Shown here piece after piece: positions 9,661 to 19,700 of a stretch of DNA of 64,000 nt. This DNA is from CADCTP01 sp963849885 (GTDB taxonomy: Bacteria; Actinomycetota; Actinomycetes; Mycobacteriales; CADCTP01): the NCBI GenBank assembly GCA_963849885.1, contig CAWKIV010000005.1, forward strand, positions 1-64,000, written 5' to 3'. Both the position numbers and the translations under genes were made by a program. Every line of letters begins with the position of its first letter. Position 1 is the stretch's first letter. A model generated the notes under the pieces. It saw only the letters and a program-made list of their open reading frames with translations, was not told where the DNA came from and did no database searches.

Positions 9661-10330
9661 GCGTTCAGCCGGTCGAGCCGCGCGCGGACCGACAGCCCGT
9701 GAGCGGCCAACCCCTCCGCCTGCGCCAGCCGCTCGGCCGCCGGGCCGATCCGCACAATCGCTGCCGGCGTCATGCGCGCCACCGTGGTCCGCTTGAGGAA
9801 GTTCTGCACCGACAGGCCGGAGGCGTACCGGGCCGCGCGAGCCGTCGGCAGGACGTGGTCGGGCCGCCGACGTAGTCCCCGATCGCCTCCGGCGTCCACG
9901 CGCCGAGGAAGATCGCCCCGGCATTCCGCACCTCGGCCGCCAGCCCGTCGGGGTCCGCGGTCAGGATCTGCAGGTGTTCGGGCGCGATCCGATCCGCCAG
10001 AGACACCGCCTCTGCGAGGTCGCGGACAAGGATCACGGCACCATTGTCGCGCCAGCCGCCGCCGCGATGGCTCCGCGCGGCAACGGGTCACACGCGCCTC
10101 CACTGCCCGCGCCACGCTCGGCCCGAGCGCTGGCGCGTCGGTGATCAGGATCGCCTGCGCCGCGGTGTCGTGCTCGGCCTGGCTGAGCAGGTCGATGGCG
10201 ATCCAGTCTGGGTCCGCGTCGGCGTCGGCGATGACCAGCACTTCGGAGGGACCGGCCACCATGTCGATGCCCACGCGGCCGTAGACCTGGCGCTTGGCGG
10301 CGGCGACAAAGGCGTTGCCGGGACCGGTCA
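9657..10330 (-). CDS. hisD: Histidinol dehydrogenase, C-terminal half only (cut at the junction)
   Basis: This is the C-terminal half of HisD, which oxidises histidinol to histidine in the last two steps of histidine synthesis. Readable pieces are VTGPGNAFVAAAKRQVYGRVGIDMVAGPSEVLV, SQAEHDTAAQAILIT (zinc-binding QAEH), RIAPEHLQI, YVGGP, HVLPTARAARYASGLSV and the C-terminal SVRARLDRLNA. Two or three indels lie near 9,870 and 10,050. Upstream of VTGPGN the sequence changes at once to GC-rich actinobacterial DNA, so the N-terminal half, including the first NAD-binding part, is absent. The loss coincides with the composition break, which is why I treat it as an assembly chimera. Confidence 0.88.
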
Positions 10331-10340
10331 CGAGGTGGCC
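10320..10340. other. Chimeric junction between alphaproteobacterial and actinobacterial DNA
   Basis: On the left, hisD and its neighbours belong to an alphaproteobacterial run. On the right, every gene to the window end is very GC-rich and actinobacterial in style. The change falls inside the hisD reading frame just before the VTGPGN codons, and a different reading frame begins immediately after it. No insertion sequence, tRNA, att-like repeat or recombinase lies at the point. Confidence 0.8.
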
Positions 10341-11590
10341 GGTACCGGCCCCGGCACGGCCGCGCTCCGGCTGAACGGCCCGCTTCCCCGTGGCCGCGCT
10401 GCAGCGGGCGGTGACCACCTGCTGTCCGTCGGGGACGTCCCGGGCGGCCGCCCGGTGGTGCCGGCCCGGACCGGCCCGGACACCGCCGCGCTCCGGCTCA
10501 ACGGCCGCTTCCCGGTGGCGGCGCTGCAGCGGGCGGTGGCCACCTCGATCACCGGCACGGTGCTGGCGGCCCGCGTGGGACGTGCCGGCCGGGCTCGGCG
10601 GCGCTGACCGCGTCGGAGTCCGGCCGGGCCGCTGACCGTCGCCGACCACCAGGCGCTGGCCGCGCTGCGGGAGGCGGTCCGCCAGGTGCGCACGTCCGCC
10701 GGCGCGGCCCGGCGGGAGGCGGTCCGGGTGCTGTCCGGGCTGGCCGACGGCCTGCGGCTGGGCACCCGCCCGGCCGGCGTCGCCTCGGCCCGGCCGCTGC
10801 TGCGGGCCGCCGGCCTGACGTCGCTGCTCGCCGACCTGGAGGAGCTGGTCGACGGGGTGCCGCCGGGCCGGGACCGGGTGCCGGGGTGGCCCGGCCGCCG
10901 CGCCGGGGAGTCGGACGAGGCCTTCCAGCGGCGGATGGCGCTGCTGTCCAACCCCACCGGCTGGATCCCGCCCGAGGAGGATGAGGGCCCGCGGCCACCG
11001 CTGCCGGCGGACCAGGCACCGCGGCCGGCGGACGAGCCGCCACCGTCGGCCACCGCGACCCCGCCGCGACCACGGCGACACCACGCCGCCGACCAGCCAC
11101 GCCGCCGCCGCCGCCCGCCCGCCGCAGCCGAGCCGCCGACCAGCAGCCGGCCGGCCGGCAGCCCGGCACGCCGCCGGCCGCCCCGCCGGCGGCGAGCACC
11201 CCGCCGGCGTCGCCGGAGCCGGGCCCGGACACCGGAGCCCGCGCCCGCGCCGGGGCCCAAGAAGAAGCAGCCGAAGAAGAAGCGCGCGCCGGCCGGGAGC
11301 ACCCGGAAGCGGAAGAGCACCTCCGGCCGCCGCCGGAAGCGCCCGAGCGGGCGCCCGTCCGACACCGGCGGCATGGGGGGCAAGCGACGGAAGAAGGCCG
11401 ACCGGGCGGACGAGCGCCGCCGCGCCGCGGCGAAGCGCAAGGGCGGGGAGAAGCCAAGGGGGAGAAGAAGGCGAGGAGGGGCCGGCGCCGGAAGGGCGAC
11501 GACTGCGACCCGCCGCGCAAGGACCGGCACCGCCGCCGCGGCGGCCGGAACCGCGACGTCAGCCCCGGTCCTGACCCGCCGCGGCGCCGC
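10334..11590 (+). CDS. Hypothetical basic, repeat-containing protein, 5' end missing
   Basis: No family is recognised. The plus-strand coding trace begins at the junction without a start and contains two copies of a TAALRLNG..P segment (about 10,360 and 10,486). A helical stretch follows (ALREAVRQVRTSAGAARREAVRVLSGLADGL and LADLEELVDGVPPGRD), then DEAFQRRMALLSNPTGWIPPEE. After about 10,980 it is low complexity, Pro/Ala/Arg-rich and then strongly basic (KKKQPKKKRAPAG, GGKRRKKADRADERRR), as in nucleic-acid-binding tails. Frames change near 10,390, 10,600 and 11,450, so the ends are approximate. It converges on the peroxidase gene across a strong hairpin. Confidence 0.45.
10361..10541 (+). repeat. 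Imperfect direct repeat of about 55 bases, two copies
   Basis: Two copies, about 10,361-10,415 and 10,486-10,541, share CGCGCTCCGGCT and GCGCTGCAGCGGGCGGT around an AACGGCC core. They encode the same peptide segment (TAALRLNG, then VAALQRAV). The first copy carries an extra C that breaks its frame. It may be a short protein repeat or a collapsed or duplicated read segment next to the junction. Confidence 0.6.
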
Positions 11591-11600
11591 AAACCCGGCG

Positions 11601-11634
11601 CCCGCCCCGTCCGGTGCCGGACGGACGGGGCGGG
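11601..11634. terminator. Convergent hairpin terminator
   Basis: A perfect 13-base-pair stem (CCCGCCCCGTCCG paired with CGGACGGGGCGGG) encloses an eight-base loop. It lies between the basic protein gene (plus) and the peroxidase gene (minus), so it can end transcription from both sides. There is no T-run, which is common in high-GC actinomycetes. Confidence 0.75.
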
Positions 11635-11652
11635 CGCGGGGAGGGCGGGGAC

Positions 11653-13629
11653 TCAGCCCTGCGGGATGACGAACACGTCGTCCTGCACCCGGGCGACGCT
11701 GTTCGACTCGATGACCTGGGCCAGCGTCCGCTTGTACGAGATCCCGTACGCGCTCTCGATCGCGGCCAGCGTCGGGTCGTTGCCGAAGAAGAACCGGTCG
11801 CCGTCGCGCAGCCGCTGGAACTGGTCCCGCCAGATGACCGACTGCAGCTCGCCCAGGTCGGACCCGCGCAGGTGCGGCTCGGCGATCATGCCGACGAACG
11901 CGTCCACCTCGTCGACGCTCCCGTACACCGCCCGCAGCCGCGCGGCCAGAGTGCTGCGCCGGGTCCCGCTGACCGCCTGCTCCAGGATCGCGGTCCGGTC
12001 GGTGCGGCCGATCGCGGCGCCGTCGATGTCGCGCAGCGCGATGAAGTCGAGGATCTGCGGGTCGTCGATCGGGTCGGCCCGGTCGACCCGCGGGTCGTCC
12101 GGGAACTGGTCGGTGTCCTCCCCGGTGATCGCGGTGAAGGAGGTCCGGGGCGCCAGCCCGAAGGCCCGCCGCAGCTCGTTGTACGACGGCATCCCGTGGT
12201 CGCGGCCGCGCTGGATGTCGATGGCGCCCAGGTCCTGGACCAGGGTGAAGCATCCGGCCAGCACGAGCGGGTCGGTGCACCGGGGCGGGTTGGCCAGCCC
12301 GGGCCGCGGCACCTGGAAGAGCACGCTGCGCAGGGTGTCGTCGATCTGCTCGTCGTTGCGGTACTGGTGGCCGGCGGCGAAGTCGGCGGCCAGCTTGGCG
12401 ATCCCGACCTGGCCGAGCAGGCCGGGGTTGCCGAGCATGGCGGTGAGCGGGACGTCGAGGGTGTTCACGCCGCTCACGCTGGTGACGCCGATGCCCTGCC
12501 GGCGGAAGGCGGCCAGCTGCTGCGCCGAATACTCGCCCGGCCGGAACGACGGGTTGAAGATGCCGTGCACCATGCTGTGCGAGCGGTAGCCCACGGAGGC
12601 GAACTCGTTCGACAGGGACGGGTTCACCGACGGGTCGTAGCCCTGGTAGCGCGGCAGGGTGACGCCGACCGCGGGGAGGAACCCGGCGTAGGTGATGTAC
12701 TGGATCGTCGCGCCGACCACCTTGCGGGCGATCTCGAACTTCTGCTGCTCGGTCAGCGACGCCGGCAGCGCGGCCACCACCCGGTTGTGCTCGCGGGCGA
12801 AGAGGGTGTGCAGCAGGGTGAGCGCGGTGTTCTCGTTGGCCCGCACGTCGCCGGCCACCCGGGCCGTCCCGGGCCGCCCCGTCTGCGGTCCGAAGAGGTC
12901 CATCAGCGGGGCCGCGGTCGCGTCGCCCCGGTCCCGCGGCCGGGGCAGGAAACCCTCCGGCAGCAGCAGCCGGGCGCGGTTGTTCGTCGCGTCGCCGTCG
13001 ACCGGGCCCTCCCGCAGCCAGTCCAGCCGGGTGTCCGACAGCCCGTACACGGTGGAGCCGTCGATGAACGAGCTGATCTGGTTCACCTGCTGGCGCGGCT
13101 GGCCGGCGGTGCCGGTGCCGGGGGCCGCGGGCGAGCGCGCGAAGGAGATGTCCCGGTCGCTGCGGAACCGCTCCAGCGGGTCCCGGGCGTCGAAGCGGAT
13201 CGGCGCGGGCTCGCCCTTGGTCTCGTCCCGCAGGCCGACGTCGTGGTCGATGAACTGGCCCCAGATCCAGACCCACTGGGAGAGGTCGCGCTCGGAGAAG
13301 AGGTTCTGCCCGTTGTCGGTGAAGATCCGGTTGCTGACGTACCGGGCCGGCGGGCCGCCGACGATCGCGCCGCGCCCGTCCGGGTAGGCCGCGGGGGCCA
13401 GCCGCAGGTACGGCGTGCCGGCCTGGCCCCGGGCCGGCGCCTGGGGGTTGTTGTCCCGGCCGTCCAGCGTCCGGGCCGCCGCCACCACCTGGGTGGCCAC
13501 GCTGCCCGGGTCGGTGTCGCCCGGCGCGGCGGCCAGCGGCGACAGCGCCAGCGCCACCCCCGCGACCGTGAGGACGCCGACGAGCGTCCGGATCCGTCGC
13601 ACCCGGGCCAGCCACGCCACCCGCGCCAC
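11653..13629 (-). CDS. Secreted animal-type haem peroxidase
   Basis: A 658-residue protein of the animal haem peroxidase (peroxidasin-like) family, which oxidises halides or organic substrates with H2O2. Residues 1-35 form a signal peptide (RIRTLVGVLTVAGVALALSPLAAA). The distal-histidine motif WGQFIDHD is near residue 122, a calcium-loop-like region follows (SSFIDGSTVYGLSD), TLLHTLFAREHNRVV contains the conserved arginine/histidine region, and YRSHSMVHGIFN holds the proximal haem histidine. DIQRGRDHGMPSYNELR is another strong family signature. Length and motifs are typical of bacterial members and the frame is unbroken. The protein is probably exported. It is divergent from the surface-protein operon starting at 13,776; a functional link is inference. 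Confidence 0.93.
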   Translation of the reverse strand: MARVAWLARVRRIRTLVGVLTVAGVALALSPLAAAPGDTDPGSVATQVVAAARTLDGRDNNPQAPARGQAGTPYLRLAPAAYPDGRGAIVGGPPARYVSNRIFTDNGQNLFSERDLSQWVWIWGQFIDHDVGLRDETKGEPAPIRFDARDPLERFRSDRDISFARSPAAPGTGTAGQPRQQVNQISSFIDGSTVYGLSDTRLDWLREGPVDGDATNNRARLLLPEGFLPRPRDRGDATAAPLMDLFGPQTGRPGTARVAGDVRANENTALTLLHTLFAREHNRVVAALPASLTEQQKFEIARKVVGATIQYITYAGFLPAVGVTLPRYQGYDPSVNPSLSNEFASVGYRSHSMVHGIFNPSFRPGEYSAQQLAAFRRQGIGVTSVSGVNTLDVPLTAMLGNPGLLGQVGIAKLAADFAAGHQYRNDEQIDDTLRSVLFQVPRPGLANPPRCTDPLVLAGCFTLVQDLGAIDIQRGRDHGMPSYNELRRAFGLAPRTSFTAITGEDTDQFPDDPRVDRADPIDDPQILDFIALRDIDGAAIGRTDRTAILEQAVSGTRRSTLAARLRAVYGSVDEVDAFVGMIAEPHLRGSDLGELQSVIWRDQFQRLRDGDRFFFGNDPTLAAIESAYGISYKRTLAQVIESNSVARVQDDVFVIPQG

Positions 13630-13775
13630 CCGCCCTTCGCGCCCGCCGGTCGTTCGGCCGGACCGAGCATCCGGCGGGGCCGTACACCCCGGGTCCGGGC
13701 CGGATACACCCGCGGCCGACCGCGGTCGGGCCGGGAATGGATCCCCGCTGTATCGCCCCCGGGCACGATGCCCGC

Positions 13776-15422
13776 GTGCCCGCCCTGGCCAGCGACCGCG
13801 GCGCGGCGGCCGACCGCCGGGCGCGGGTGACCATCGCGCTGAGTGCGCTCTGCCCGGTGCTGGTCGGGCTGCTGGTCACCGCCGGCACCAGCGGGTCCGA
13901 CCCGGGTCCGCCGCCCCAGCTCGCCGGCCACTGGGTGTACGTGCCCGGCCTGGCCGCCGCGGTGCACGTCGACGGGGAGACCAAGCAGGTCGACGCGACC
14001 GTGCCGGTGGGCGCGGCCGGGGCCGGCAGCCCGGTGCTGCAGGGCGGGCCGGCCGGCTACGTGGTCGACGTCGACCGGGTGATCGCCTTCGGACCGACCA
14101 CCGGGGTGACCGGCGGCCACCCCGGGGTCGGGGTGGCCGAGACGCCGGTGCCGGTGGAGACGGCCGCGGCCGCGTACCTGGTCTACCGCACCGCCGGCCT
14201 GGTCGTCCGGCTGCACCCGGAGCGGGCCACGGTCCGGGCCGGCGGGCCGCTCGGCGACCCGGTCGCCGACCGCGACGGCACGCTGTGGGCGCACCGGGTG
14301 GACACCGGCGCGGTGTGCGCGCTCGGCCCGGCCGACACCGCGCTGAGCTGCCCGGCCCGCGTCCCGGCCGGGCACCGGGCGGCGCTCAGCTCGCTGCGCG
14401 ACCACCCGGTGCTGGTCGACGTCACGGCCGGCACCGTGCAGCCGGTCGCCCGGCGCGGCGCCGGCACGGCGACGCGGCTCGGCGTGGCGCTGCCGCCGAA
14501 CGCGCGGGTCGGCCCGGCCGACGCCGGCGGCCGGCTGCCGGTGCTCGACCCGGGCGGGCGCCGGCTGCTGCTGGTGCAGCCGGGCGGCGACGCGGTGGCC
14601 GTGCCGCTCGGCCCCGGCCGCTTCGACCGGCCGGTGTCCAGCGGGGACGCGGTCGCGCTGGTCGACCAGGACACCGGCAAGGTGGCCAGCTACGACAGCC
14701 GGGGGCAGCCCCGCGGCGCGGCGATGATCCGGACCGGCGGGATCCGCACCACCCGGGGCGAGGACGGCCGGGTGTACGCCGACGCCACCGACGGCCGGCA
14801 GAGCGTGGTCATGGACGGCGACGGCACGCTGACCGTGGTGCGGTACGGCGGCCCGGCGCCGAGCTACCGGCCGCCGGTGGCGGCGCCGCGGACCACCGCG
14901 CCGCCGACCACGCCGCCGCCGGCCGGCACGCCGGACCCGACCACCACGGCGCCCACCACCACCACCGCGCCCACCCCGGCTCCCACCACGGCGGTGCCGA
15001 CCCCGGCCGCGCCGGCACCCGGCACGCCGCAGCGGACCAGCCCGCCGGCCCCGGCGCCGCCGCCCGCGACGACCAGCTCGCCGGCCCCGCGGCCGGCGCC
15101 CACCAGCGACCCGGCCCCGGCGCCCACCACCCGCCCGCCGGCCGACCCGGCCCCGGGGGGCGTACCGACCGTCGACGTCCTGGACGTCCGGGCGGCCGGC
15201 GCCACCGGGGCGACCGTCCGGGTCCGGGTCAGCGGCGGCGGCCCGGTCTTCTGCCACGTGTTCTTCAACTCGGTGGAGCGGCTGGCCACCCGCTGCGCCG
15301 GCACCCAGGAGCTGGCGGTCGCCGGCCTGAGCCGGGGGATGCTGTACGACGTCTACGTCCTCGGCACCAACGCACGCGGCACCGGTGATCCGGGCCGCCG
15401 GGTCCAGTTCCGGTTGCCGTGA
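13776..15422 (+). CDS. Membrane-anchored or secreted propeller-like protein with Pro/Thr-rich linker
   Basis: About 548 residues. An N-terminal hydrophobic helix (IALSALCPVLVGLLVTAG) serves as signal or anchor. Residues about 40-370 contain recurring short units (GHWVYVPG, LGDPVADRDGTLWAHR, GAVCAL, DGRVYADATDG) suggesting a beta-propeller-like fold. A Pro/Thr/Ala-rich linker (about 380-470) follows, and a last FN3-like domain (VDVLDVRAAGATGATVRVRV) with two cysteines. It is paralogous to the N-terminal part of the protein at 16,757. The start is uncertain: GTG 13,776 is preferred, with an in-frame ATG at 13,737; neither has a clear ribosome site. Its stop overlaps the next gene (GTGA). Function is unknown; a surface role is inferred from the topology. 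Confidence 0.75.
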   Translation: MPALASDRGAAADRRARVTIALSALCPVLVGLLVTAGTSGSDPGPPPQLAGHWVYVPGLAAAVHVDGETKQVDATVPVGAAGAGSPVLQGGPAGYVVDVDRVIAFGPTTGVTGGHPGVGVAETPVPVETAAAAYLVYRTAGLVVRLHPERATVRAGGPLGDPVADRDGTLWAHRVDTGAVCALGPADTALSCPARVPAGHRAALSSLRDHPVLVDVTAGTVQPVARRGAGTATRLGVALPPNARVGPADAGGRLPVLDPGGRRLLLVQPGGDAVAVPLGPGRFDRPVSSGDAVALVDQDTGKVASYDSRGQPRGAAMIRTGGIRTTRGEDGRVYADATDGRQSVVMDGDGTLTVVRYGGPAPSYRPPVAAPRTTAPPTTPPPAGTPDPTTTAPTTTTAPTPAPTTAVPTPAAPAPGTPQRTSPPAPAPPPATTSSPAPRPAPTSDPAPAPTTRPPADPAPGGVPTVDVLDVRAAGATGATVRVRVSGGGPVFCHVFFNSVERLATRCAGTQELAVAGLSRGMLYDVYVLGTNARGTGDPGRRVQFRLP

Positions 15423-16699
15423 CCGCCGCCGACGCCGCCGTCGCCGGACCGGGCCTGCCGCTCGGCCGGTTCCAGGGGGTGCCGGTGGTGCTGCCCGGCT
15501 CGGCGGCCGGGGCGCTCGGCGTGGTCGCCCTGCTGGCCGCGGTGGCCCGCGGGCCGGCCGTGGCGCTGCCCTTCACCGGCGGGCTGGCCGGCGCGCTGCT
15601 CGCCCGCGACCTGGCCCGGACCGCGGTGGGCGTCGCGCTGGGCCAGGCCCCGCGGCGGGTGGCGGCCGGCCGGCTGCTCGGCTGGGCCGGCTCGCGCTCG
15701 CACACCCCGCGGGAGGAGTGCCTGATCGCGCTGCCCGGGCCGCTGGTGCTGCTGGTGACCGCCGCGCTGGCGGCCGCCGGCGCCGCCGCGGCGCCCGGCG
15801 GCCCCGCCGGCCCGGTGCTGCGGCTGCTGGCCGGCGCCGCCCTGCTGCTCGCCGCCGCGCACCTGCTGCCCGGGCTGCCGGCCGACGGCGGCCGGCTGGT
15901 GCGGGCGGCCGCCTGGCGGCTGACCGGCTCCCGGGTCACCGGCACCCGGGTGGCCCGCGCGGCGGGCCGGCTGACGGCCGTCCTGGTCGGGCTGGTGACG
16001 CTGTCCACCCTGACCGCCGGCAGCCCGGCCGTCACCGGTCCGGCGCTCGCGGCCGGCGGGCCGCTGGCCGTCCTGCTCTGGCGGGGCCCGGCCCGGGGCC
16101 CCGGGTCGGCCGGGCCGGGCCGGCGGGGCGGGCCAGGCGGGCGGGGTGGGCCGGGTGGGCCGGGCGGGCCGGGCGCCCGCCGGTCCCGGGTGGCGGACGT
16201 GGCGCTCGCCGCCGGCCTGGCCGTGCTGGCCGCCGTCGTCCTCCGCGCGTACGTGGTGCGCACCTTCTCGGTGGACTCCGCGTCCATGCGGGAGACGCTG
16301 CGGCCCGGCGACCGGGTGCTCGCCGACCGGGTCACCTACCGGCTGCGCGAGGTCCGCCGCGGCGACCTGGTCGTCCTGCGCCGGCCCACCGGCGCCGGCA
16401 TCCCCGAGGAGGAGCTGGTGAAGCGAGTGATCGGGCTGCCCGGGGAGCGCGTCGCGGCCCGGGACGGCGCCGTCTCGGTCGACGGCGTCCCGCTGCGGGA
16501 GCCGTACGCGGGGCGGGACTGCCCGCTGGCCCGGGCCCCGGCGGACCCGGTGCTGGTGCCGGCCGGGCACCTCTACGTGCTCGGCGACGACCGCTGCCGG
16601 TCGCTGGACAGCCGGGAGCTGGGCCCTGTGGACGACCGGCTGGTCGAGGGACGCATCTTCGGTATCGTGTGGCCATTGGGCCGGATGGGTAGATTCTGA
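15419..16699 (+). CDS. Degenerate site-2-protease-like membrane domain fused to type I signal peptidase
   Basis: 426 residues in two parts. Residues 1-230 resemble a site-2 protease of the SREBP/S2P family: LGRFQGVPVVLP, then LLARDLARTAVG at the position of HExxH (both histidines and the glutamate replaced), then TPREECLIALPGPLVLL and LLPGLPADGGRLVRA, the second metal motif with its aspartate kept. A Gly/Pro-rich hinge follows. Residues about 260-426 are a complete signal peptidase I: the serine in DSASMRETLRPGDRV, the lysine in LVKRVIGLPGERV, and LYVLGDDRCRSLDSRELGPV. The peptidase part should be active and cut exported neighbours; the first half should not be a protease. It sits between two paralogous surface-protein genes with which it is co-transcribed. 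Confidence 0.85.
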   Translation: MTAADAAVAGPGLPLGRFQGVPVVLPGSAAGALGVVALLAAVARGPAVALPFTGGLAGALLARDLARTAVGVALGQAPRRVAAGRLLGWAGSRSHTPREECLIALPGPLVLLVTAALAAAGAAAAPGGPAGPVLRLLAGAALLLAAAHLLPGLPADGGRLVRAAAWRLTGSRVTGTRVARAAGRLTAVLVGLVTLSTLTAGSPAVTGPALAAGGPLAVLLWRGPARGPGSAGPGRRGGPGGRGGPGGPGGPGARRSRVADVALAAGLAVLAAVVLRAYVVRTFSVDSASMRETLRPGDRVLADRVTYRLREVRRGDLVVLRRPTGAGIPEEELVKRVIGLPGERVAARDGAVSVDGVPLREPYAGRDCPLARAPADPVLVPAGHLYVLGDDRCRSLDSRELGPVDDRLVEGRIFGIVWPLGRMGRF

Positions 16700-16756
16700 C
16701 CCCCCGTATGCCTCTGCTGAATCGGTGCAGTATCTGGAGAACGGAGCACCCCGGGC

Positions 16757-19700
16757 GTGGACGAGCAGTCGCCCCCGCAGACCGGGACGGCCCCCCGCCG
16801 GGGGACCGCCCGGCGGCGGCTGCGTGCTTCGGTCGCCGCCTGGGTGGCCGTCAGCCTGGCGCTGGTCGGGGTCGCCGCGACCAGCGGTCCCGGCGGCGCC
16901 GTGCCGGACCTCGGCTTCCGCCAGGTGGGGCACTGGGTCTACTCCGGCACGCTCGGCCGGGTCTTCCACGTCAACGGGGCCAGCAAGGCGGTCGACGCGT
17001 CCGGCAAGGTCGAGGGCGGCCGGCTGGCCGGCGGCCCGGCCGTGCAGAGCCCCGGCAGCGTCTTCGTGCCCGGCCAGGGCGGCACCACCATCGAGTTCGG
17101 CAAGTCCAAGCTGAAGGTCAAGTCGGTGCTGCCCTCGGGGGTCAACGAGCTGCCGGTCGGCCTGGAGGTGCCGGGCGGGCCGTATTACGTGTACCGGCAG
17201 AGCGGCATCGTGCAGCGGCTGTCGCCGCTGGCGACCATCCAGCTCGGCGGCAGCCTGGGCGACCCGGTGGCCACCACCGACGGCACGGTGTGGCTGCTGC
17301 GGCTCACCGACGGGGCGGTCTGCTCGCTGGCCCGCACGGCCACCGAGGTCAGCTGCCCGGACCGCGCCCCGGCCGGGCACCGCGGCGCGCTGACCGTGAT
17401 CGGCGACCGCCCCGCGTTCGTCGACACCACCAGCTCCGAGGTGCGCACCATCGGCGCCGGCGGCCTCGGCCCGGCGATGCCGGTGGGCACCCGGCTGGGC
17501 GACGACGCCAAGGTCGCGCCGGCCGACGCGGACGGCACGCTGCCGATCGTCCGGTCCGGCGACCTGCTGCTGGTCGACACCACCCGGCTGGCCCCCGGCC
17601 GGCAGCCGGGCTGCGCCGCGGCGGGTGGCGCTGCCCAGCACCGACGTCAGCACGCCGGCCACCGCGGGCCGCGCCGTGGCGGTCGTCGACCAGCGCAACG
17701 ACAAGCTGGTCACGTACGACACCGCCGGCGCGCGGGTGCAGAGCGCCGACCTCCCGGCCGGCTCGACCGTGCGGCTCAGCCGGGCCCAGGACGGCCGGGT
17801 GTATGCGGACGTCGACGGGCCCAGCGACCGCGCGGTGGTGATCGACGGCAGCGGCCGGATCGACGAGGTGCCGCTCACCGACCCGGTGCCGGCCGGGACC
17901 CCGGACACCGGACCGGGCCAGCCGGCGCCGCCGTCGACCGGCGCGCCGCCGACCACCCCGCCGGCCTCGCCGTCCGCGGCGCCGCCGACCCCCACCGCGC
18001 CGCCCGAGCCGTCGCAGGGGTCGGAGCCGCCGGAGCCACCGGAGCCGTCCGACAGCGCCGAGCCGAGCGGCTCGCCGCTGCCCGACCGGGAGCCGACCAC
18101 CCCGCCCGCGACGACCGCGCCGCCGCCACCGCAGCCGCCGGCGCCCCCGCAGCCGACCGGGCCGACCGGCCCGACCCGGCCGACCACGCCCACCCAGCCG
18201 ACCGCGCCGGGCGCGCCGCGGGCGGTGCAGGCGACCGCGTCCGGCACCGGCGCCACGCTGAGCTGGCAGCCGGGGCCGAGCAACGGCGCCCCGATCACGG
18301 CCTACCTGGTGTCCTGGCGACCGGCCACCGGCGGCGCCGCGGTCAACTCCCAGACGCTGCCCGGCACCGCCCGCCAGGCCACGGTCAGCGGCCTGTCCGC
18401 CGGCCTGAGCTACGTGGCCACCGTCGCCGCGGAAAACCGGGCCGGCCGCGGGACGGCCGCCGAGTCCAACCCGGTGACCTTCCAACCGGCCGGACCGGGC
18501 GCGCCGACCGGGGCGCGGGCCGCCGCCGGCTCCGACGGCTCGGTCACGGTGACCTTCCAGCCGGCCTCCGGCACCGGCATCACCGGCTACATGGCCACCG
18601 CCAGCGACGGCACCACCCAGCGGGCGACCGGCCGGCAGGCGGTGTTCCGGACCCTGCGGGTCGGCGTCCGCTACACCTTCACCGTGGCCGCGCTGGACGC
18701 GACCGGCGCCGCCGGCCCGCCGTCGGCGGCCAGCAACGCGGCGACGCCGTACCGGCCGGCCGGCGCGCCGGGCGCCGTGCGGGCCACCCGGGGCGACCGC
18801 GCGGCCACCCTGACCTGGACCGCGCCGCCGTTGAACGGCGGGGAGCTGGTCAGCTACCGCGTCACCGCCGCCGGGGTGAGCCGGACGGTGACCGCGAGGA
18901 CGGCCACGGTGGACGGGCTGGTCGCCGGCCGGGCCTACTCGTTCACCGTCCGCGCGATCACCCGGGCGCAGGGCAGCAGCGGGGCGGGCGTCGCGGGCGC
19001 GCCGTCGGCACCGGTCGCGGTCACCGCGGTCGGGGTGCCCCGGGTCGACGTGGTGAGCGCGACCCGGTCCGGCAGCGGTGTCACCGTGGTCGCGCAGGTC
19101 GACGACGGCGGCGCCGCGATGACCGGCTGCCGGGTCTCGGTCGGCGGCTGGCGGTCCGGGACGCTGGCCTGCCAGGCCGGCCGTACCCAGCTGACGATCG
19201 ACCCGGGCACGGCCAGCGGCACCGGTGACCGCCGTGGGCACCAACTCGGTCGGCACCGGCCAGCCGGGCCAGGGCGTGCCGCTCGCCGCCGTCCCGACCT
19301 GCCAGCACCCGTCCGACGTGCTGAGCCTGGGCGGCTGGTCGCTGGGCCTGTCGACCGGCACGGTCGTCGGCCAGCTGGGGTCCTACTCCGCCGACCCGTG
19401 GTTCGTGACCACGCCGGACTGCACCGGCGTCCGGCTCCGGGCCCCGGTCAACGGCGAGACCACCAGCGGTTCCAGCTACTCGAGGACCGCCCTGCGGAAC
19501 ACGACGGAGTGGTCGTCCACCTCGGGCACCCACACCATGACCGTGCGGGTGGCGGTGACCCAGCAGCCCAACGGGACGCCGCACGTGGTGGTCGCGCAGG
19601 TCCACGACCAGGAGGACGATCTGGCCACCTTCCGCCTGGAGGGCAGCACGCTCTACCTGACCGACGGCGACGACGCCCACCACCAGGTCGCCGCGACCGG

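Noticed and set aside
11614..13830. Long plus-strand open frame opposite the peroxidase gene
   Set aside because: The reverse strand encodes a complete, motif-rich peroxidase; the plus frame is Arg/Asp/Val-rich without any domain.
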